Positions 26,851 through 36,136 of a stretch of 64,000 nt of DNA are shown piece by piece. Each line of letters opens with the position of its first letter. The stretch's first letter is position 1. A program made the translations under genes and the position numbers. The notes under the pieces were generated by a model. The model made no database searches, had not been told where the DNA came from, and was given only the letters and a program-made list of their open reading frames with translations. Source of the DNA: Bacteroidota bacterium (GTDB lineage: Bacteria > Bacteroidota > Bacteroidia > Cytophagales > Cyclobacteriaceae); contig JACPVX010000029.1 of assembly GCA_016191555.1 (NCBI GenBank), positions 176,706-240,705 on the forward strand, given 5' to 3'.

Positions 26851-27885
26851 ATGCGTGCTGCTTTCATCTTCGTATTCACATTCATCTCATTCACACACCA
26901 ATTACATGCTCAAAATTTAACTGTCGCCACCGAATACTTAGGCCATGTAGGCGAACAGTGTAAGCTGATTTCAAGTGACATGATGGCCTATAGCAGCGCT
27001 TCATCCCACAACAAGAGTGCACGCAAAGTAGAAAAGAAACGACTAGAGCTGATGCAAACCATAAAGCAGGCCGTAACCAACATGAAGAAGCTGAAGCCCT
27101 TTAATGGCGATCCTGCTCTTCGTGACTCCGCGCTAGCATATTTTCAAATTACTTCTGCTTTGCTAAACGAAGATTATGCAAAGATTGTGGACATGGAGGA
27201 AATTGCCGAACAGTCTTATGACGCTATGGAAGCTTTCATGTTGGCTAAAGAAAAGGCTCATGAGCGGACTGATAAAGCCTACCTCATCTTTGATAAAGAA
27301 TTTGAAGCCTTTGCTGCGAAAAATAATATCCGCCTGATCGAGTCGTCTTCCAAGCTTTCAAAAAAAATGGAAGAAGCAAGTGCTGTATTCAAGTATTACA
27401 ATCGGGTATACCTGATATTTTTTAAAAGCTATAAAGACGAAGCCTATTGGATGGATGCATTAAAAAAAGAAGATGTGAACGCCATGGAGCAAACTAAAAA
27501 TGCTCTACAGGCAAGTAGCACTGAAGGATTGAAAAAAATGAGTCCGATTTCTACCTACAATGGAGACAAGACTATCAAAGTGGCTTGCGAGCGAATGCTT
27601 GAATTCTATAAATATGAAGCCACCAAGAGCACTGAATTGGCTGACTTCTTTTTGAAGAAGGATAATTTCGAGAAAAGTAAAAAAGCAATGGAGTCAAAAA
27701 AGCAGGCCGACCGCACCCAACAAGATGTGGATGCCTTCAATAAACTGGTGAACGAATTCAACGCGGCAGTCGGAAAATTTAACCAGATCAATACCGAATT
27801 GAACAAAAAACGAAACGAAGCACTTGAAACTTGGAATAATGCAGCTGACAATTTTCTGGACAATCACGTACCCAAACATCGCTAG
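26851..27885 (+). CDS. Secreted helical protein (LIC11966-like)
   Basis: A 344-residue secreted protein with a signal peptide (ending QLHAQ) and an almost wholly alpha-helical, charged body with coiled-coil character (for example EKKRLELMQTIKQAVTNMKKL). I recall such proteins being labelled LIC11966-family surface protein; that identification is tentative. It probably forms helical bundles at the surface or in the periplasm. It follows the Prc-like gene by seven bases, suggesting a shared transcript, perhaps as substrate or partner. Confidence 0.7.
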   Translation: MRAAFIFVFTFISFTHQLHAQNLTVATEYLGHVGEQCKLISSDMMAYSSASSHNKSARKVEKKRLELMQTIKQAVTNMKKLKPFNGDPALRDSALAYFQITSALLNEDYAKIVDMEEIAEQSYDAMEAFMLAKEKAHERTDKAYLIFDKEFEAFAAKNNIRLIESSSKLSKKMEEASAVFKYYNRVYLIFFKSYKDEAYWMDALKKEDVNAMEQTKNALQASSTEGLKKMSPISTYNGDKTIKVACERMLEFYKYEATKSTELADFFLKKDNFEKSKKAMESKKQADRTQQDVDAFNKLVNEFNAAVGKFNQINTELNKKRNEALETWNNAADNFLDNHVPKHR

Positions 27886-27899
27886 GGCTTCTGACAACC

Positions 27900-27931
27900 T
27901 GACACTTTTGTCTTTTGGAACAATCCTTGTA
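27900..27931 (+). promoter_or_regulatory. Candidate sigma-54-type promoter with inverted repeat before htpG
   Basis: TTGGAAC (27915-27921) and TTGTA (27927-27931) give GG-N10-GT, close to the -24/-12 pattern GG-N10-GC of sigma-54 promoters. Just upstream, GACA-N4-TGTC (27901-27912) forms an inverted repeat. Similar pairs precede heat-shock genes in Bacteroidota as I recall. It is 42 bases before the htpG ATG. Not proven. Confidence 0.45.
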
Positions 27932-27972
27932 ATGAGGATGATACATTCATTATAACCTAAAATTGGTCCATT

Positions 27973-29865
27973 ATGGCAGAAAAAGGTACTATCTCGATCC
28001 ATACCGAGAATATTTTTCCGATCATCAAGAAATTCCTCTATTCCGATCACGAAATCTTTTTGCGTGAATTGGTGAGTAATGCCGTAGATGCTACTCAAAA
28101 ACTGAAAAAGCTGACTGCGCTGGGCGAATTCAATGGAGTGCTCGGTGATCTCAAAATTGAAGTGAGCTTCGATAAAGAAGCAAAAACTATTACCGTAAGC
28201 GACAAGGGCCTTGGCATGACAGCCGAGGAAATCAAAAAGTATATTAACCAAATCGCGTTTTCCGGAGCAGCCGAATTCGTAGAGAAATTCAAAGACAAAA
28301 CCGATGCCAAAGACATCATTGGAAAGTTTGGATTAGGCTTCTACTCCGCCTTCATGGTGTCTGATAAAGTAGAGGTTGTTTCCAAATCATTTAAAGAGGG
28401 TAGCGAAGCTGCGCGTTGGATATGCGATGGCTCTACCGAATTTGAGTTAACCGAAGCCACGAAAGAAACACGCGGCACCGATGTGATTCTGCATGTTAAC
28501 CAAGACTCCGAAGAATTTTTGGAAGAATTCCGTCTGAAAGGTATTCTGGATAAGTACTGCAAGTTTTTACCGGTCGAAATTAAGTTCGGTACCAAAGATG
28601 AAAGCGTTGAAGATGGCGTAGATAGCGACAACAAGCCTAAGTATAAAACGGTCACTACGGATCGTATCATCAATAATACTTCACCCATTTGGACTAAAGC
28701 CCCACTCGATTTAAAGGATGAAGATTATATCAATTTCTACAAAGAACTGTATCCGTTCACCGAAGATCCTCTCTTCTGGATTCACTTGAATGTTGATTAT
28801 CCATTCAACCTCACAGGCGTTTTGTATTTCCCTAAGATTAAAAACGATTTTGAAATTCAGCGCAACAAGATTCAACTCTACTCACGTCAGGTATTCATCA
28901 CTGATGAAGTAAAAGATGTAGTTCCTGATTTTTTGATGTTGTTACATGGCGTTCTTGATTCACCGGATATTCCGCTCAACGTTTCGCGCAGCTATCTGCA
29001 AAGCGATGCGAACGTGAAGAAGATCAGCTCGCACATCACTAAAAAAGTAGCCGATAAGTTGTTGGATATGTTCAACAAAGACCGCAAGGAATTTGAAAAG
29101 AAATGGGACGACATCAGCGTATTTGTGCGCTACGGCATGATCAGTGATGAGAAATTCTCTGAGAAAGCGAAGGAGTTTGCGCTGCTCAAAAACGTAGACG
29201 GGCAATACTTCACATTGAATGAGTACGCTGATAAAGTAAAACCGAATCAAACCGACAAAGACGACCAAATTATTTATCTCTATACCAACGACAAAGGCAA
29301 ACAAGATGCATTTATTCAAAGTGCAAAAGCCAAAGCGTATGATGTATTGTTGTTAGATGGCGTTTTGGATAGTCACTTTATCGGCCATCTGGAGCAGAAG
29401 TTGGAGAAAACCCAACTCAAGCGCGTAGATAGCGAAATCATCGACAAGTTGATTGTAAAGTCAGATGCTGTTGCCAGCGTATTGAGCAAAGAAGAAGAAG
29501 AACAGGTGAAAGGCATTTTTGAAAAGGCAATTAATAATAAGGCCATGAGCGTGGCTATTGAATCGTTATCGCCAGATGATATGCCGGTAACCATCACTAT
29601 GAGCGAGTGGATGCGTAGAATGAAAGACATGGCTAAAACCGGTGGTGGCGGGGGCATGAGCTTTATGGGAAGTATGCCAGACAATTACAACGTAGCTGTG
29701 AATGGCAACCACCCTATTGTGCAACGCATATTGAAGGCGGAAAGTGAAGATCAAAAAGGTAAACTAGCCAAGCAAGCATATGATCTGGGCTTGCTTTCAC
29801 AAAGCATGCTAACAGGTGCCGACCTCACAGCCTTTATCAAACGCAGTGTGGAATTGGTAGGATAA
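27973..29865 (+). CDS. htpG: Molecular chaperone HtpG (Hsp90)
   Basis: A 630-residue Hsp90 of normal length. The N-terminal GHKL ATPase has FLRELVSNAVDATQKL (Glu/Asn box), DKGLGMTAEEI, and GKFGLGFYSAFMV; the middle domain has NVSRSYLQSD with the catalytic Arg. The C-terminal dimerisation domain ends at LVG without an EEVD-type tail, as usual in bacteria. It folds and stabilises client proteins under stress. It has its own promoter region and a downstream bidirectional hairpin. Confidence 0.98.
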   Translation: MAEKGTISIHTENIFPIIKKFLYSDHEIFLRELVSNAVDATQKLKKLTALGEFNGVLGDLKIEVSFDKEAKTITVSDKGLGMTAEEIKKYINQIAFSGAAEFVEKFKDKTDAKDIIGKFGLGFYSAFMVSDKVEVVSKSFKEGSEAARWICDGSTEFELTEATKETRGTDVILHVNQDSEEFLEEFRLKGILDKYCKFLPVEIKFGTKDESVEDGVDSDNKPKYKTVTTDRIINNTSPIWTKAPLDLKDEDYINFYKELYPFTEDPLFWIHLNVDYPFNLTGVLYFPKIKNDFEIQRNKIQLYSRQVFITDEVKDVVPDFLMLLHGVLDSPDIPLNVSRSYLQSDANVKKISSHITKKVADKLLDMFNKDRKEFEKKWDDISVFVRYGMISDEKFSEKAKEFALLKNVDGQYFTLNEYADKVKPNQTDKDDQIIYLYTNDKGKQDAFIQSAKAKAYDVLLLDGVLDSHFIGHLEQKLEKTQLKRVDSEIIDKLIVKSDAVASVLSKEEEEQVKGIFEKAINNKAMSVAIESLSPDDMPVTITMSEWMRRMKDMAKTGGGGGMSFMGSMPDNYNVAVNGNHPIVQRILKAESEDQKGKLAKQAYDLGLLSQSMLTGADLTAFIKRSVELVG

Positions 29866-29885
29866 TCTTTGAGGTTTATAAAATA

Positions 29886-29918
29886 AAAATGGGAGCCCAA
29901 AATTTCGGCTCCCATTTT
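29886..29918. terminator. Bidirectional terminator between htpG and the porin-like gene
   Basis: AAAATGGGAGCC and GGCTCCCATTTT form a perfect 12-bp stem with a nine-base loop. A/T runs flank both sides, so it can end both convergent transcripts. Confidence 0.88.
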
Positions 29919-29920
29919 CT

Positions 29921-30634
29921 TTAGTCTTTCAATGAAATCGGTACACCAATCGTAAACTGTAGCACGCGGTTTTTGGAGTCGTTGTACTCGTTGGTATTGG
30001 TAAAACTGTTACCATAGCGCACATCAAGCGCAATGCGATTGTATAGCACAGCTCCAATTCCAAATTGAATACCCGCATCGATGTTATGATCGAAAGAAAC
30101 AGACTGGTTATCCTTTGATTTAAAGAATTTAATGTCGCCCGTGGTGTTAGCCAATTCGGTGGTAACATTACCATCGAAAATAGTAGATACTGCCTTGTAT
30201 TTTCCTCCGAGGCCAAATGCAATGGAGGGTCCTGCCGAAATAGAAAACTTGAACCGATCATTTCCAAATTCATACTTGGTCATGAGCGGAAACTCAAGGT
30301 AATGAATGGTATATTCTTGATGAGAGGTTAAAAAAAACGCATTGTTCTCAATGTCCAATAATTCTCCTTGGGCATCAACCTTAAATCCTTTCTGAACAAA
30401 CGATACTTCCGGTTGCAACGAAAGCATACCAATACCTAATCCCTTAAGAGGCACACTATATGCCACTCCGAATGAAAAACCGTATTGTGAACTAAAACTA
30501 TTATTCAACTGAGTCACGTAGTTGGTTGCACCCCAGGTGGAGTGAGTGTAGCCAATCTTAGGGATAATGGTCTGACCGAAAGTAATCGTAGAAATAAAAA
30601 TGCCTGAGAGAATGGGAAGAATGATTTTTTTCAT
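29921..30634 (-). CDS. Outer-membrane beta-barrel protein (PorT-like porin family)
   Basis: A 237-residue protein with a signal peptide (ending ITFG-Q) and alternating aromatic/hydrophobic beta strands typical of the outer-membrane beta-barrel family: KIGYTHSTWGA, SLQPEVSFVQKGFKV, HYLEFPLMTKYEF, NIDAGIQFGIGAVLYNRIALDVRYGNSF. It likely forms an eight-to-ten-strand barrel in the outer membrane. No transport specificity can be read. It is convergent with htpG and divergent from the next gene. Confidence 0.82.
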   Translation of the reverse strand: MKKIILPILSGIFISTITFGQTIIPKIGYTHSTWGATNYVTQLNNSFSSQYGFSFGVAYSVPLKGLGIGMLSLQPEVSFVQKGFKVDAQGELLDIENNAFFLTSHQEYTIHYLEFPLMTKYEFGNDRFKFSISAGPSIAFGLGGKYKAVSTIFDGNVTTELANTTGDIKFFKSKDNQSVSFDHNIDAGIQFGIGAVLYNRIALDVRYGNSFTNTNEYNDSKNRVLQFTIGVPISLKD

Positions 30635-30859
30635 TTGTTCTTTTACTGTTTTGATTGTTTAGTGATTAACAAGTCCTTCCAAACGGAGAGATTGTATTCA
30701 GGTTACTCAAAACACGTCTAATTCTAGTGCTGTTGAATTTTTTAATGCCTGTTAACCTTAATTAACCATACGGATAGAAACATTTCCTATCGATTGTCGT
30801 ATACCATCGGTTTTCAGAATCGAATTCAAAACCAAAATAATATTGCTTAACTTTCGTTG

Positions 30860-31681
30860 ATGTTCTCGATGCGAAATATATCAACCATTGCCTTGCTGAT
30901 GGCACTAGCCACAACACTGTGGGCACAAGGCACTGAACCAAAAGTGCAAGAAGGGCAATTTACGTTTGATACCGATCGGCCGTTTACTCTATTAGAATTA
31001 GAAAAAGAAGAAGAGCCTATTGTCACCAAAAAGAAAAAACCAAAACGAAAAGTTTTCTATGGGATCAAAACCAAAAAAGGCTTTGCCCGAAAAGGCTATG
31101 GCAATAAGGTAACACTTGAGTTGTTCTATAAATTGAAAAAACCGGCCATTCCAAACACATTTGCTCGTGACATTTACTATTACGATTACAAGCGTGCGGA
31201 AGTAAGGCGAGTAGAAAAGTTCGATCCCACCAAAGGAGTGCTATTGCATGGCCCTTACAAAAAGATGATTGGCACTACAGTAGTAGAAGAAGGTATTTTT
31301 TACATGGGTACCAAGCATGGACGCTGGATGCGCTACAATCAACAAGATTTACTGGAAGACAAAGAAAAGTATTACAAAGGATGGCCCAAAGAATCGCGCA
31401 TCACTTACTATGATCCGGCCGAAAAGAAAAAAATCAAAGAGATCACTCCTATCGAATATGGTGAGAAGGAAGGATACTATTACTTATTGCATGAAAATGG
31501 CCAGGTGGCTGTGCGCGGTGAGTATCGCTTCAATGTAAAGGTGGGCGATTGGATTGAAAATTATCCCAACGGAAAACGAAAGCGCATAATTACTTACCCT
31601 AAAGAGCCTTTCGAAAAAGATATCAAACCCTACTTGCGCAAAGAGTGGGACGAGAAGGGGAAAGAAATCTACACGAAGTAA
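30860..31681 (+). CDS. Secreted protein with MORN-like repeats
   Basis: About 273 residues with a signal peptide (ALATTLWAQG). An ATG at 30869 is an equally good start. A Lys-rich segment (EEPIVTKKKKPKRK) is followed by several repeats of MORN/YwqK-like type in the second half (GIFYMGTKHGRWMRYN, YGEKEGYYYLLHENGQVAVRGEYR, KVGDWIENYPNGKRKR). Such repeats form beta-rods used as scaffolds. The gene stands alone, divergent from the porin-like gene. Function unknown. Confidence 0.75.
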   Translation: MFSMRNISTIALLMALATTLWAQGTEPKVQEGQFTFDTDRPFTLLELEKEEEPIVTKKKKPKRKVFYGIKTKKGFARKGYGNKVTLELFYKLKKPAIPNTFARDIYYYDYKRAEVRRVEKFDPTKGVLLHGPYKKMIGTTVVEEGIFYMGTKHGRWMRYNQQDLLEDKEKYYKGWPKESRITYYDPAEKKKIKEITPIEYGEKEGYYYLLHENGQVAVRGEYRFNVKVGDWIENYPNGKRKRIITYPKEPFEKDIKPYLRKEWDEKGKEIYTK

Positions 31682-32035
31682 TTAGTAAAATGCATCTTCG
31701 ATCTGTACTAATTCCGTTTCCCCGTTGATCTGTCGGATGGCTACAATATCAAACCGAATGTTTCCTTTCCAGTTCGTATTGTAGACATATTGATCTGCGC
31801 CTTCCATAATCTTAGCGGCTTTCTTTTCATTCACAAATTCTTCAGGGTAGCCAAAGGCATCAGTAGTACGCAATTTTACCTCCACGAAAACAAGGCAATT
31901 GTCTTTCAGAGCGATCGCATCAATTTCTGATCTTTTGAAGCGATAGTTCCGCGCTAAAATCTGATACCCCTTTTCGATGAGAAATTGAGCCGCCAAATCT
32001 TCGCCCGCTTTGCCTTTTTCGATTTTATCGCTCAC
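31682..32035 (-). CDS. YraN/UPF0102 nuclease-like protein
   Basis: A protein of about 117 residues of the UPF0102 family, starting at GTG (32035). An ATG at 32074 in the same frame would put the start three bases from the divergent gene and add residues unlike the family, so GTG is favoured. The conserved core is present: GKAGEDLAAQFLIEKGYQIL, RSEIDAIAL, and VFVEVKLR, matching the restriction-endonuclease-like fold with D-ExK residues. Its physiological role is unresolved. Confidence 0.85.
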   Translation of the reverse strand: MSDKIEKGKAGEDLAAQFLIEKGYQILARNYRFKRSEIDAIALKDNCLVFVEVKLRTTDAFGYPEEFVNEKKAAKIMEGADQYVYNTNWKGNIRFDIVAIRQINGETELVQIEDAFY

Positions 32036-32046
32036 AATAAATAATC

Positions 32047-32054
32047 TACCTTTG
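32047..32054 (+). promoter_or_regulatory. -7 element (TACCTTTG) before the isomerase gene
   Basis: TACCTTTG fits TAnnTTTG. TTA rather than TTG lies 19 bases upstream, so the -33 element is weak. Transcription would begin near 32061, 17 bases before the ATG. Confidence 0.4.
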
Positions 32055-32077
32055 AAAATCGAAGTTAAGAACAAAGA

Positions 32078-33076
32078 ATGAAGAAACTAATCGAAGGCTT
32101 TACCCTGCAACTAGCCAGTGCACTTAAGATCGGTCAATCTGTTGATCTGGTAAGACCTGGCAGCGACATTCGGAATATCTTAATTACCGGTATGGGCGGC
32201 TCCGGCATTGGTGCCAACCTCGTGGAGTCGTTAACCTTTGGCCGCGTGCCGATACCGATTACTGTTTCGAAAGGATATAACATTCCGCAGTTTGTTAGTC
32301 CACATACTTTGTTCATTGCCTGTTCGTACAGTGGCGATACCGAAGAGACATTGGCGGCTATTAATAAAGCCATGTTGAAACGCGCACACATCATTTGCAT
32401 TACCTCAGGCGGCAAAATGCTGGAGTTGGCAAAAGAATATAATTTGTTTTGGATTCAAATTCCGGGAGGCTCTAAAAGCCCGCGCGGTAATTTAGGATAC
32501 ATGATGGTTTCATTGCTGTATGCACTCTACCACACCAACCTGATTGGCGCTGCCTTCATGAAAGAAACAGAGAATGCGATCGAGTACTTAAACAGAGGAG
32601 AGAAAGCTATTCAGTCGGAAGCAGAATTGATTGCTAAAAAACTGAAGGGCAAGTTTCCGATTATCTATTGCGATGAGCGCCTCAAAGCGATGGCGGTTCG
32701 TTTCCAAAATCAAATCAACGAAAATGCCAAGCAGTTGGCACACGTCAACACTTTTCCGGAAATGAATCACAACGAAATTGTGGGATGGCAGTTTCCGGAA
32801 AACATTTTGCAACATGCACAAGTAATTTACCTCTACTCCGACCACGATCATGCCCGCGTAGAGAAACGGATGGAAATATGCAGACCCATCTTTGAAAAAA
32901 AGTCAAATCCGATCATCGATATTGTTGGTGAGGGAGCTTCGTTACTGGAGCAATATTATTACCTGATCCATCTTACCGATTGGATTTCGTATTACCTCGC
33001 TAAAGAAAATGGCGTAGAAGCAAATCCGGTCGAAGCGATTGATTATCTGAAAGAAGAGTTGGGGAAAGTGAAATAA
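32078..33076 (+). CDS. Bifunctional phosphoglucose/phosphomannose isomerase
   Basis: A 332-residue SIS-domain isomerase. The first SIS domain has ITGMGGSGIGANLVESL and ACSYSGDTEETLAA; SKSPRGNLGYM follows; the second half carries ENAKQLAHVNTFPEMNHNEIVGW with the catalytic Glu and His. This matches the dual-specificity PGI/PMI family, interconverting glucose-6-P or mannose-6-P with fructose-6-P. The length fits. It leads an apparent operon with lipB (12-base gap) and a GH113-like gene. Confidence 0.92.
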   Translation: MKKLIEGFTLQLASALKIGQSVDLVRPGSDIRNILITGMGGSGIGANLVESLTFGRVPIPITVSKGYNIPQFVSPHTLFIACSYSGDTEETLAAINKAMLKRAHIICITSGGKMLELAKEYNLFWIQIPGGSKSPRGNLGYMMVSLLYALYHTNLIGAAFMKETENAIEYLNRGEKAIQSEAELIAKKLKGKFPIIYCDERLKAMAVRFQNQINENAKQLAHVNTFPEMNHNEIVGWQFPENILQHAQVIYLYSDHDHARVEKRMEICRPIFEKKSNPIIDIVGEGASLLEQYYYLIHLTDWISYYLAKENGVEANPVEAIDYLKEELGKVK

Positions 33077-33088
33077 CAGCTTCTCGAT

Positions 33089-33811
33089 TTGAACGCTACT
33101 ATAAACAAACAAACTCATTTCACTGATCTCGGCTTGATTGATTACCAACAAGCATGGGATTACCAAACCAATTTGTTCAATCAAATTCTCGAAGTAAAAA
33201 AGCAAAATCGAAATCTAGCGGAAGCAGAACAAGTTCCCACTTCCAACTACTTACTCTTCTGTGAACACCCACACGTGTACACACTGGGCAAAAGCGGTGA
33301 CGAAAAAAATCTGTTGGTTAAAAAAGAAGATCTTCACACTATACAAGCTAGCTACTTCCCCATCAATCGCGGAGGCGATATTACTTATCATGGCCCTGGC
33401 CAACTAGTAGTTTATCCCATCATTGATCTTGAAAATTTCTTTACTGACATCCATCAATACATGCGGTTGCTGGAAGAAGCTGTCATCCAAACATTAGCGA
33501 CATTTCAAATCACAGCGGGTCGCATACCCGGCTTGACAGGCGTATGGATTGGATTCGACAGCACGAAACACGCTCGCAAAATTTGTGCGATGGGTGTAAA
33601 GACGAGCCGCTGGGTAACCATGCACGGCCTCGCGCTCAATGTCTCTCCGGATCTATCCTACTTTCATCACATTGTTCCATGCGGCATTGATGACAAAGCC
33701 GTTACCTCCATGGAAAAAGAACTCGGTGCTACCATCGACATGAATGAAGTAAAGCAAGTGATGAAAGAAAAAATTACTTCTCTTTTCGAAATGGCGCTCT
33801 TACCTTCGTAA
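33089..33811 (+). CDS. lipB: Octanoyltransferase LipB
   Basis: A 240-residue enzyme starting at TTG. It shows RGGDITYHGPGQLVVYPI (94-111), the lysine motif RKICAMGVKTSRWVTMHGLALNV (catalytic Lys164), and IVPCGI with catalytic Cys198. It transfers octanoate from acyl carrier protein to lipoyl-dependent enzymes. The family length is normal. It ends two bases before the glycoside hydrolase gene. Confidence 0.96.
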   Translation: MNATINKQTHFTDLGLIDYQQAWDYQTNLFNQILEVKKQNRNLAEAEQVPTSNYLLFCEHPHVYTLGKSGDEKNLLVKKEDLHTIQASYFPINRGGDITYHGPGQLVVYPIIDLENFFTDIHQYMRLLEEAVIQTLATFQITAGRIPGLTGVWIGFDSTKHARKICAMGVKTSRWVTMHGLALNVSPDLSYFHHIVPCGIDDKAVTSMEKELGATIDMNEVKQVMKEKITSLFEMALLPS

Positions 33812-33813
33812 GG

Positions 33814-34818
33814 ATGAAGCCGCTTCTTCTCTTACTGTCCATTGCTATCACTCAAATAACATTTGCTCAATTCGTTGATGGCAAAAAACAAAAAGGTGTT
33901 TGTTGGGTAGGCGGCCGCGAAGTAGTTACCGAAAAAGAAATTGCCGAGTTAAAAAAATGCCACATCAATTGGATTTCACAAACTCCTTTTGCTTTTCAAC
34001 GCGATCCTTACAGCTCTACGATTAAAACCAATTTTACTTCCGACCGTGTTTGGTGGGGCGAGTCAGACGAAGGCATTGCCACCACCACACAACTAGCGCG
34101 CAAAGCCGGCATCAGAACTATTTTAAAACCACATATTTGGGTGGGCAAAAGTTGGCCTGGTGCCATCTCCATGAAAAGCGACACTGCATGGCAACGATGG
34201 TTTCGTTTGTACGAAGGCTTTATTCTCCACTATGCCGAAATCGCTGAAAAAAATAAAATCGATATTCTGTGCATCGGCACAGAATTGCATCTCACGCTGC
34301 GCGAAAAAGAGTGGCGTGCTATCATCGCCAGCATTCGCAAAGTGTACAAAGGCAAGTTAACCTATGCTGCCAATTTTCATCAGGAGTATGAACAAGTCAT
34401 GTTTTGGGATGCGCTCGATTACATCGGCATTCAAGGTTACTTTCCGCTCACAAAAAATAAAAACGCTTCTTTGTCTGATTTAAAAAAAGGATGGGAAGAA
34501 CCCTTGCGCACCATTGATCGAATCCACAAAAAATACCAGCGACCGGTTTTATTCACCGAGATCGGCTATCGCAGCGATGAAATGGCGGCCATCGAGCCAT
34601 GGACGTGGCCGGATGATAAAAAACCCTTGCCCGTCTCCAACGAAATGCAAGCAAATTGTTATAGGGCTTTTTTTGAAATGGTTTGGAATAAACCCTGGCT
34701 GGAAGGAGCCTACTTCTGGAAATGGTATCCCAGTGGCCCGCGTAGAAATGCTTCCATCGATTTTACACCACAAGGCAAGCCTGCTGAAAAAATTTTAGCG
34801 GAGTATTTTCGTCATTAA
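33814..34818 (+). CDS. Secreted glycoside hydrolase, GH113-like
   Basis: A 334-residue exported TIM-barrel protein with a signal peptide (ending ITFAQ). CIGTELHL (Glu157, acid/base candidate) and VLFTEIGYRS (Glu249, nucleophile candidate) sit at the ends of strands 4 and 7 as in clan GH-A; the KPHIWVG and QGYFPLT segments fit GH113 (beta-mannanase-like). The substrate is probably a beta-linked glycan. No other polysaccharide genes (SusC/D) are near, so it is not in a utilisation locus. Its stop overlaps the convergent aminotransferase stop. Confidence 0.8.
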   Translation: MKPLLLLLSIAITQITFAQFVDGKKQKGVCWVGGREVVTEKEIAELKKCHINWISQTPFAFQRDPYSSTIKTNFTSDRVWWGESDEGIATTTQLARKAGIRTILKPHIWVGKSWPGAISMKSDTAWQRWFRLYEGFILHYAEIAEKNKIDILCIGTELHLTLREKEWRAIIASIRKVYKGKLTYAANFHQEYEQVMFWDALDYIGIQGYFPLTKNKNASLSDLKKGWEEPLRTIDRIHKKYQRPVLFTEIGYRSDEMAAIEPWTWPDDKKPLPVSNEMQANCYRAFFEMVWNKPWLEGAYFWKWYPSGPRRNASIDFTPQGKPAEKILAEYFRH

Positions 34819-36089
34819 CCTTTTGCCTCCGCAGCCAATTGACGCAAAGCATTCACAAATGTATCCAACTCATTCGTAGTCGTGTATAAATTCGGAGTAA
34901 TGCGACAACCATGCACATTCGCTCCATCAATAGCGACTGTGTAAATTTTAAAACGCTTCATCAACACATCCGCTAAATCACCCGGCTTCATTCTGGCAAT
35001 ACCTACATTGGCAATACCGCACGAGCGTGTTGCATCAGTCGGTGTATTCACAATTACATTTTTCAGATTTCTCACTTTGTCTGTCCAGTAGCGTTGCAAA
35101 AAACGCAAGCGAGCTTCTTTTCTTTCAGCACCAATTTGCAAATGAAAATCAATGGCATCAGCAATTGCTAAATCTGTATGCACCGGGTGCGTGCCCGTGT
35201 GGTTCAATCGATAAATGTCTTCCGACTTTTTTCCCTCCTCGCCAAACAGTTGCCACAGCGCAGCAATATTTTCTTTCTTCACATATAAGATTCCTGCACC
35301 CAGCGGAACACTCAGCCACTTATGCAAACTGGCACCATAGTAGTCACAGTTCAAATCAGGAATCGAAAACTGAATGTGCGCAAAGGCATGCGCGCCATCT
35401 ACCATCACCTTCACACCTTTGCTATGCGCCATGTCGCAAATTTTACGCACGGGCAAAATGTGTCCCGTAATGTTGATCATGTGGCACACCATCAGCAATT
35501 TTGTTTTTGGTGTGATCGCGTTAGCATACAAATTCACAATCTCCTCATCCGAAGCAGGATGATTGGGTACCGAAACTATTTTTAAAACTACACCGTGCCG
35601 CTTGGCCACGAGCTTAAACATATCCTGCATGGCACCATAATCCTGCTCGGCCATTATCGTTTCATCACCCGCTTTCCAATCTTGTCCAGCAATTATTGTA
35701 TCGAGCGATTCAGTTGTGTTGCGTGTGATGATCAATTCCTCAGCCGAGCACCCCGCAAGCGCAGCCAACTTAGCCGCAGCCTTCTTTTTATTGTCCCACT
35801 GCACAGTGCGCATGTAGTACGAACCTTGGTAATTCACATCGCGCACATGTTGCACAAATTTTTCCAACGTAGCTTCCGGCAAAAAGCAGTAGTAGCCATT
35901 TTCAAGATTAATGTAATCCGGTTTCAAGCGATAGCCACTGCGAATACCATCCCAGAAAGATTCATCGCCCGCCAACTCAGTGGCTGATTTTCCTTCGAAA
36001 GAAGAAAGCCAATTGGCCAGCGACTCCGTTGGGAACAACCCCGTTAATCCCAGCGCAGCCGTGTTTTTTAAGAAAGTACGTTTGTTCAT
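34815..36089 (-). CDS. Exported class V aminotransferase (isopenicillin-N-epimerase-like)
   Basis: About 424 residues from ATG 36089; an upstream extension to 36176 is rejected because this start gives a normal export signal. The signal (MNKRTFLKNTAALGLTGLFP) resembles a Tat leader with KR in place of RR. The PLP enzyme core has Asp231/His234 (MVDGAHAFAH) and Lys257 (SLHKWLSVPLG). It belongs to the fold-type I class V group related to isopenicillin N epimerase and cysteine desulfurases. A PLP protein folded before export suits Tat, but this is inference. Substrate unknown. Confidence 0.85.
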   Translation of the reverse strand: MNKRTFLKNTAALGLTGLFPTESLANWLSSFEGKSATELAGDESFWDGIRSGYRLKPDYINLENGYYCFLPEATLEKFVQHVRDVNYQGSYYMRTVQWDNKKKAAAKLAALAGCSAEELIITRNTTESLDTIIAGQDWKAGDETIMAEQDYGAMQDMFKLVAKRHGVVLKIVSVPNHPASDEEIVNLYANAITPKTKLLMVCHMINITGHILPVRKICDMAHSKGVKVMVDGAHAFAHIQFSIPDLNCDYYGASLHKWLSVPLGAGILYVKKENIAALWQLFGEEGKKSEDIYRLNHTGTHPVHTDLAIADAIDFHLQIGAERKEARLRFLQRYWTDKVRNLKNVIVNTPTDATRSCGIANVGIARMKPGDLADVLMKRFKIYTVAIDGANVHGCRITPNLYTTTNELDTFVNALRQLAAEAKG

Positions 36090-36136
36090 ACCAACAAGAT
36101 AAGAATTAGAGTGAGCGAATAAAAGAGAAGTTATGG

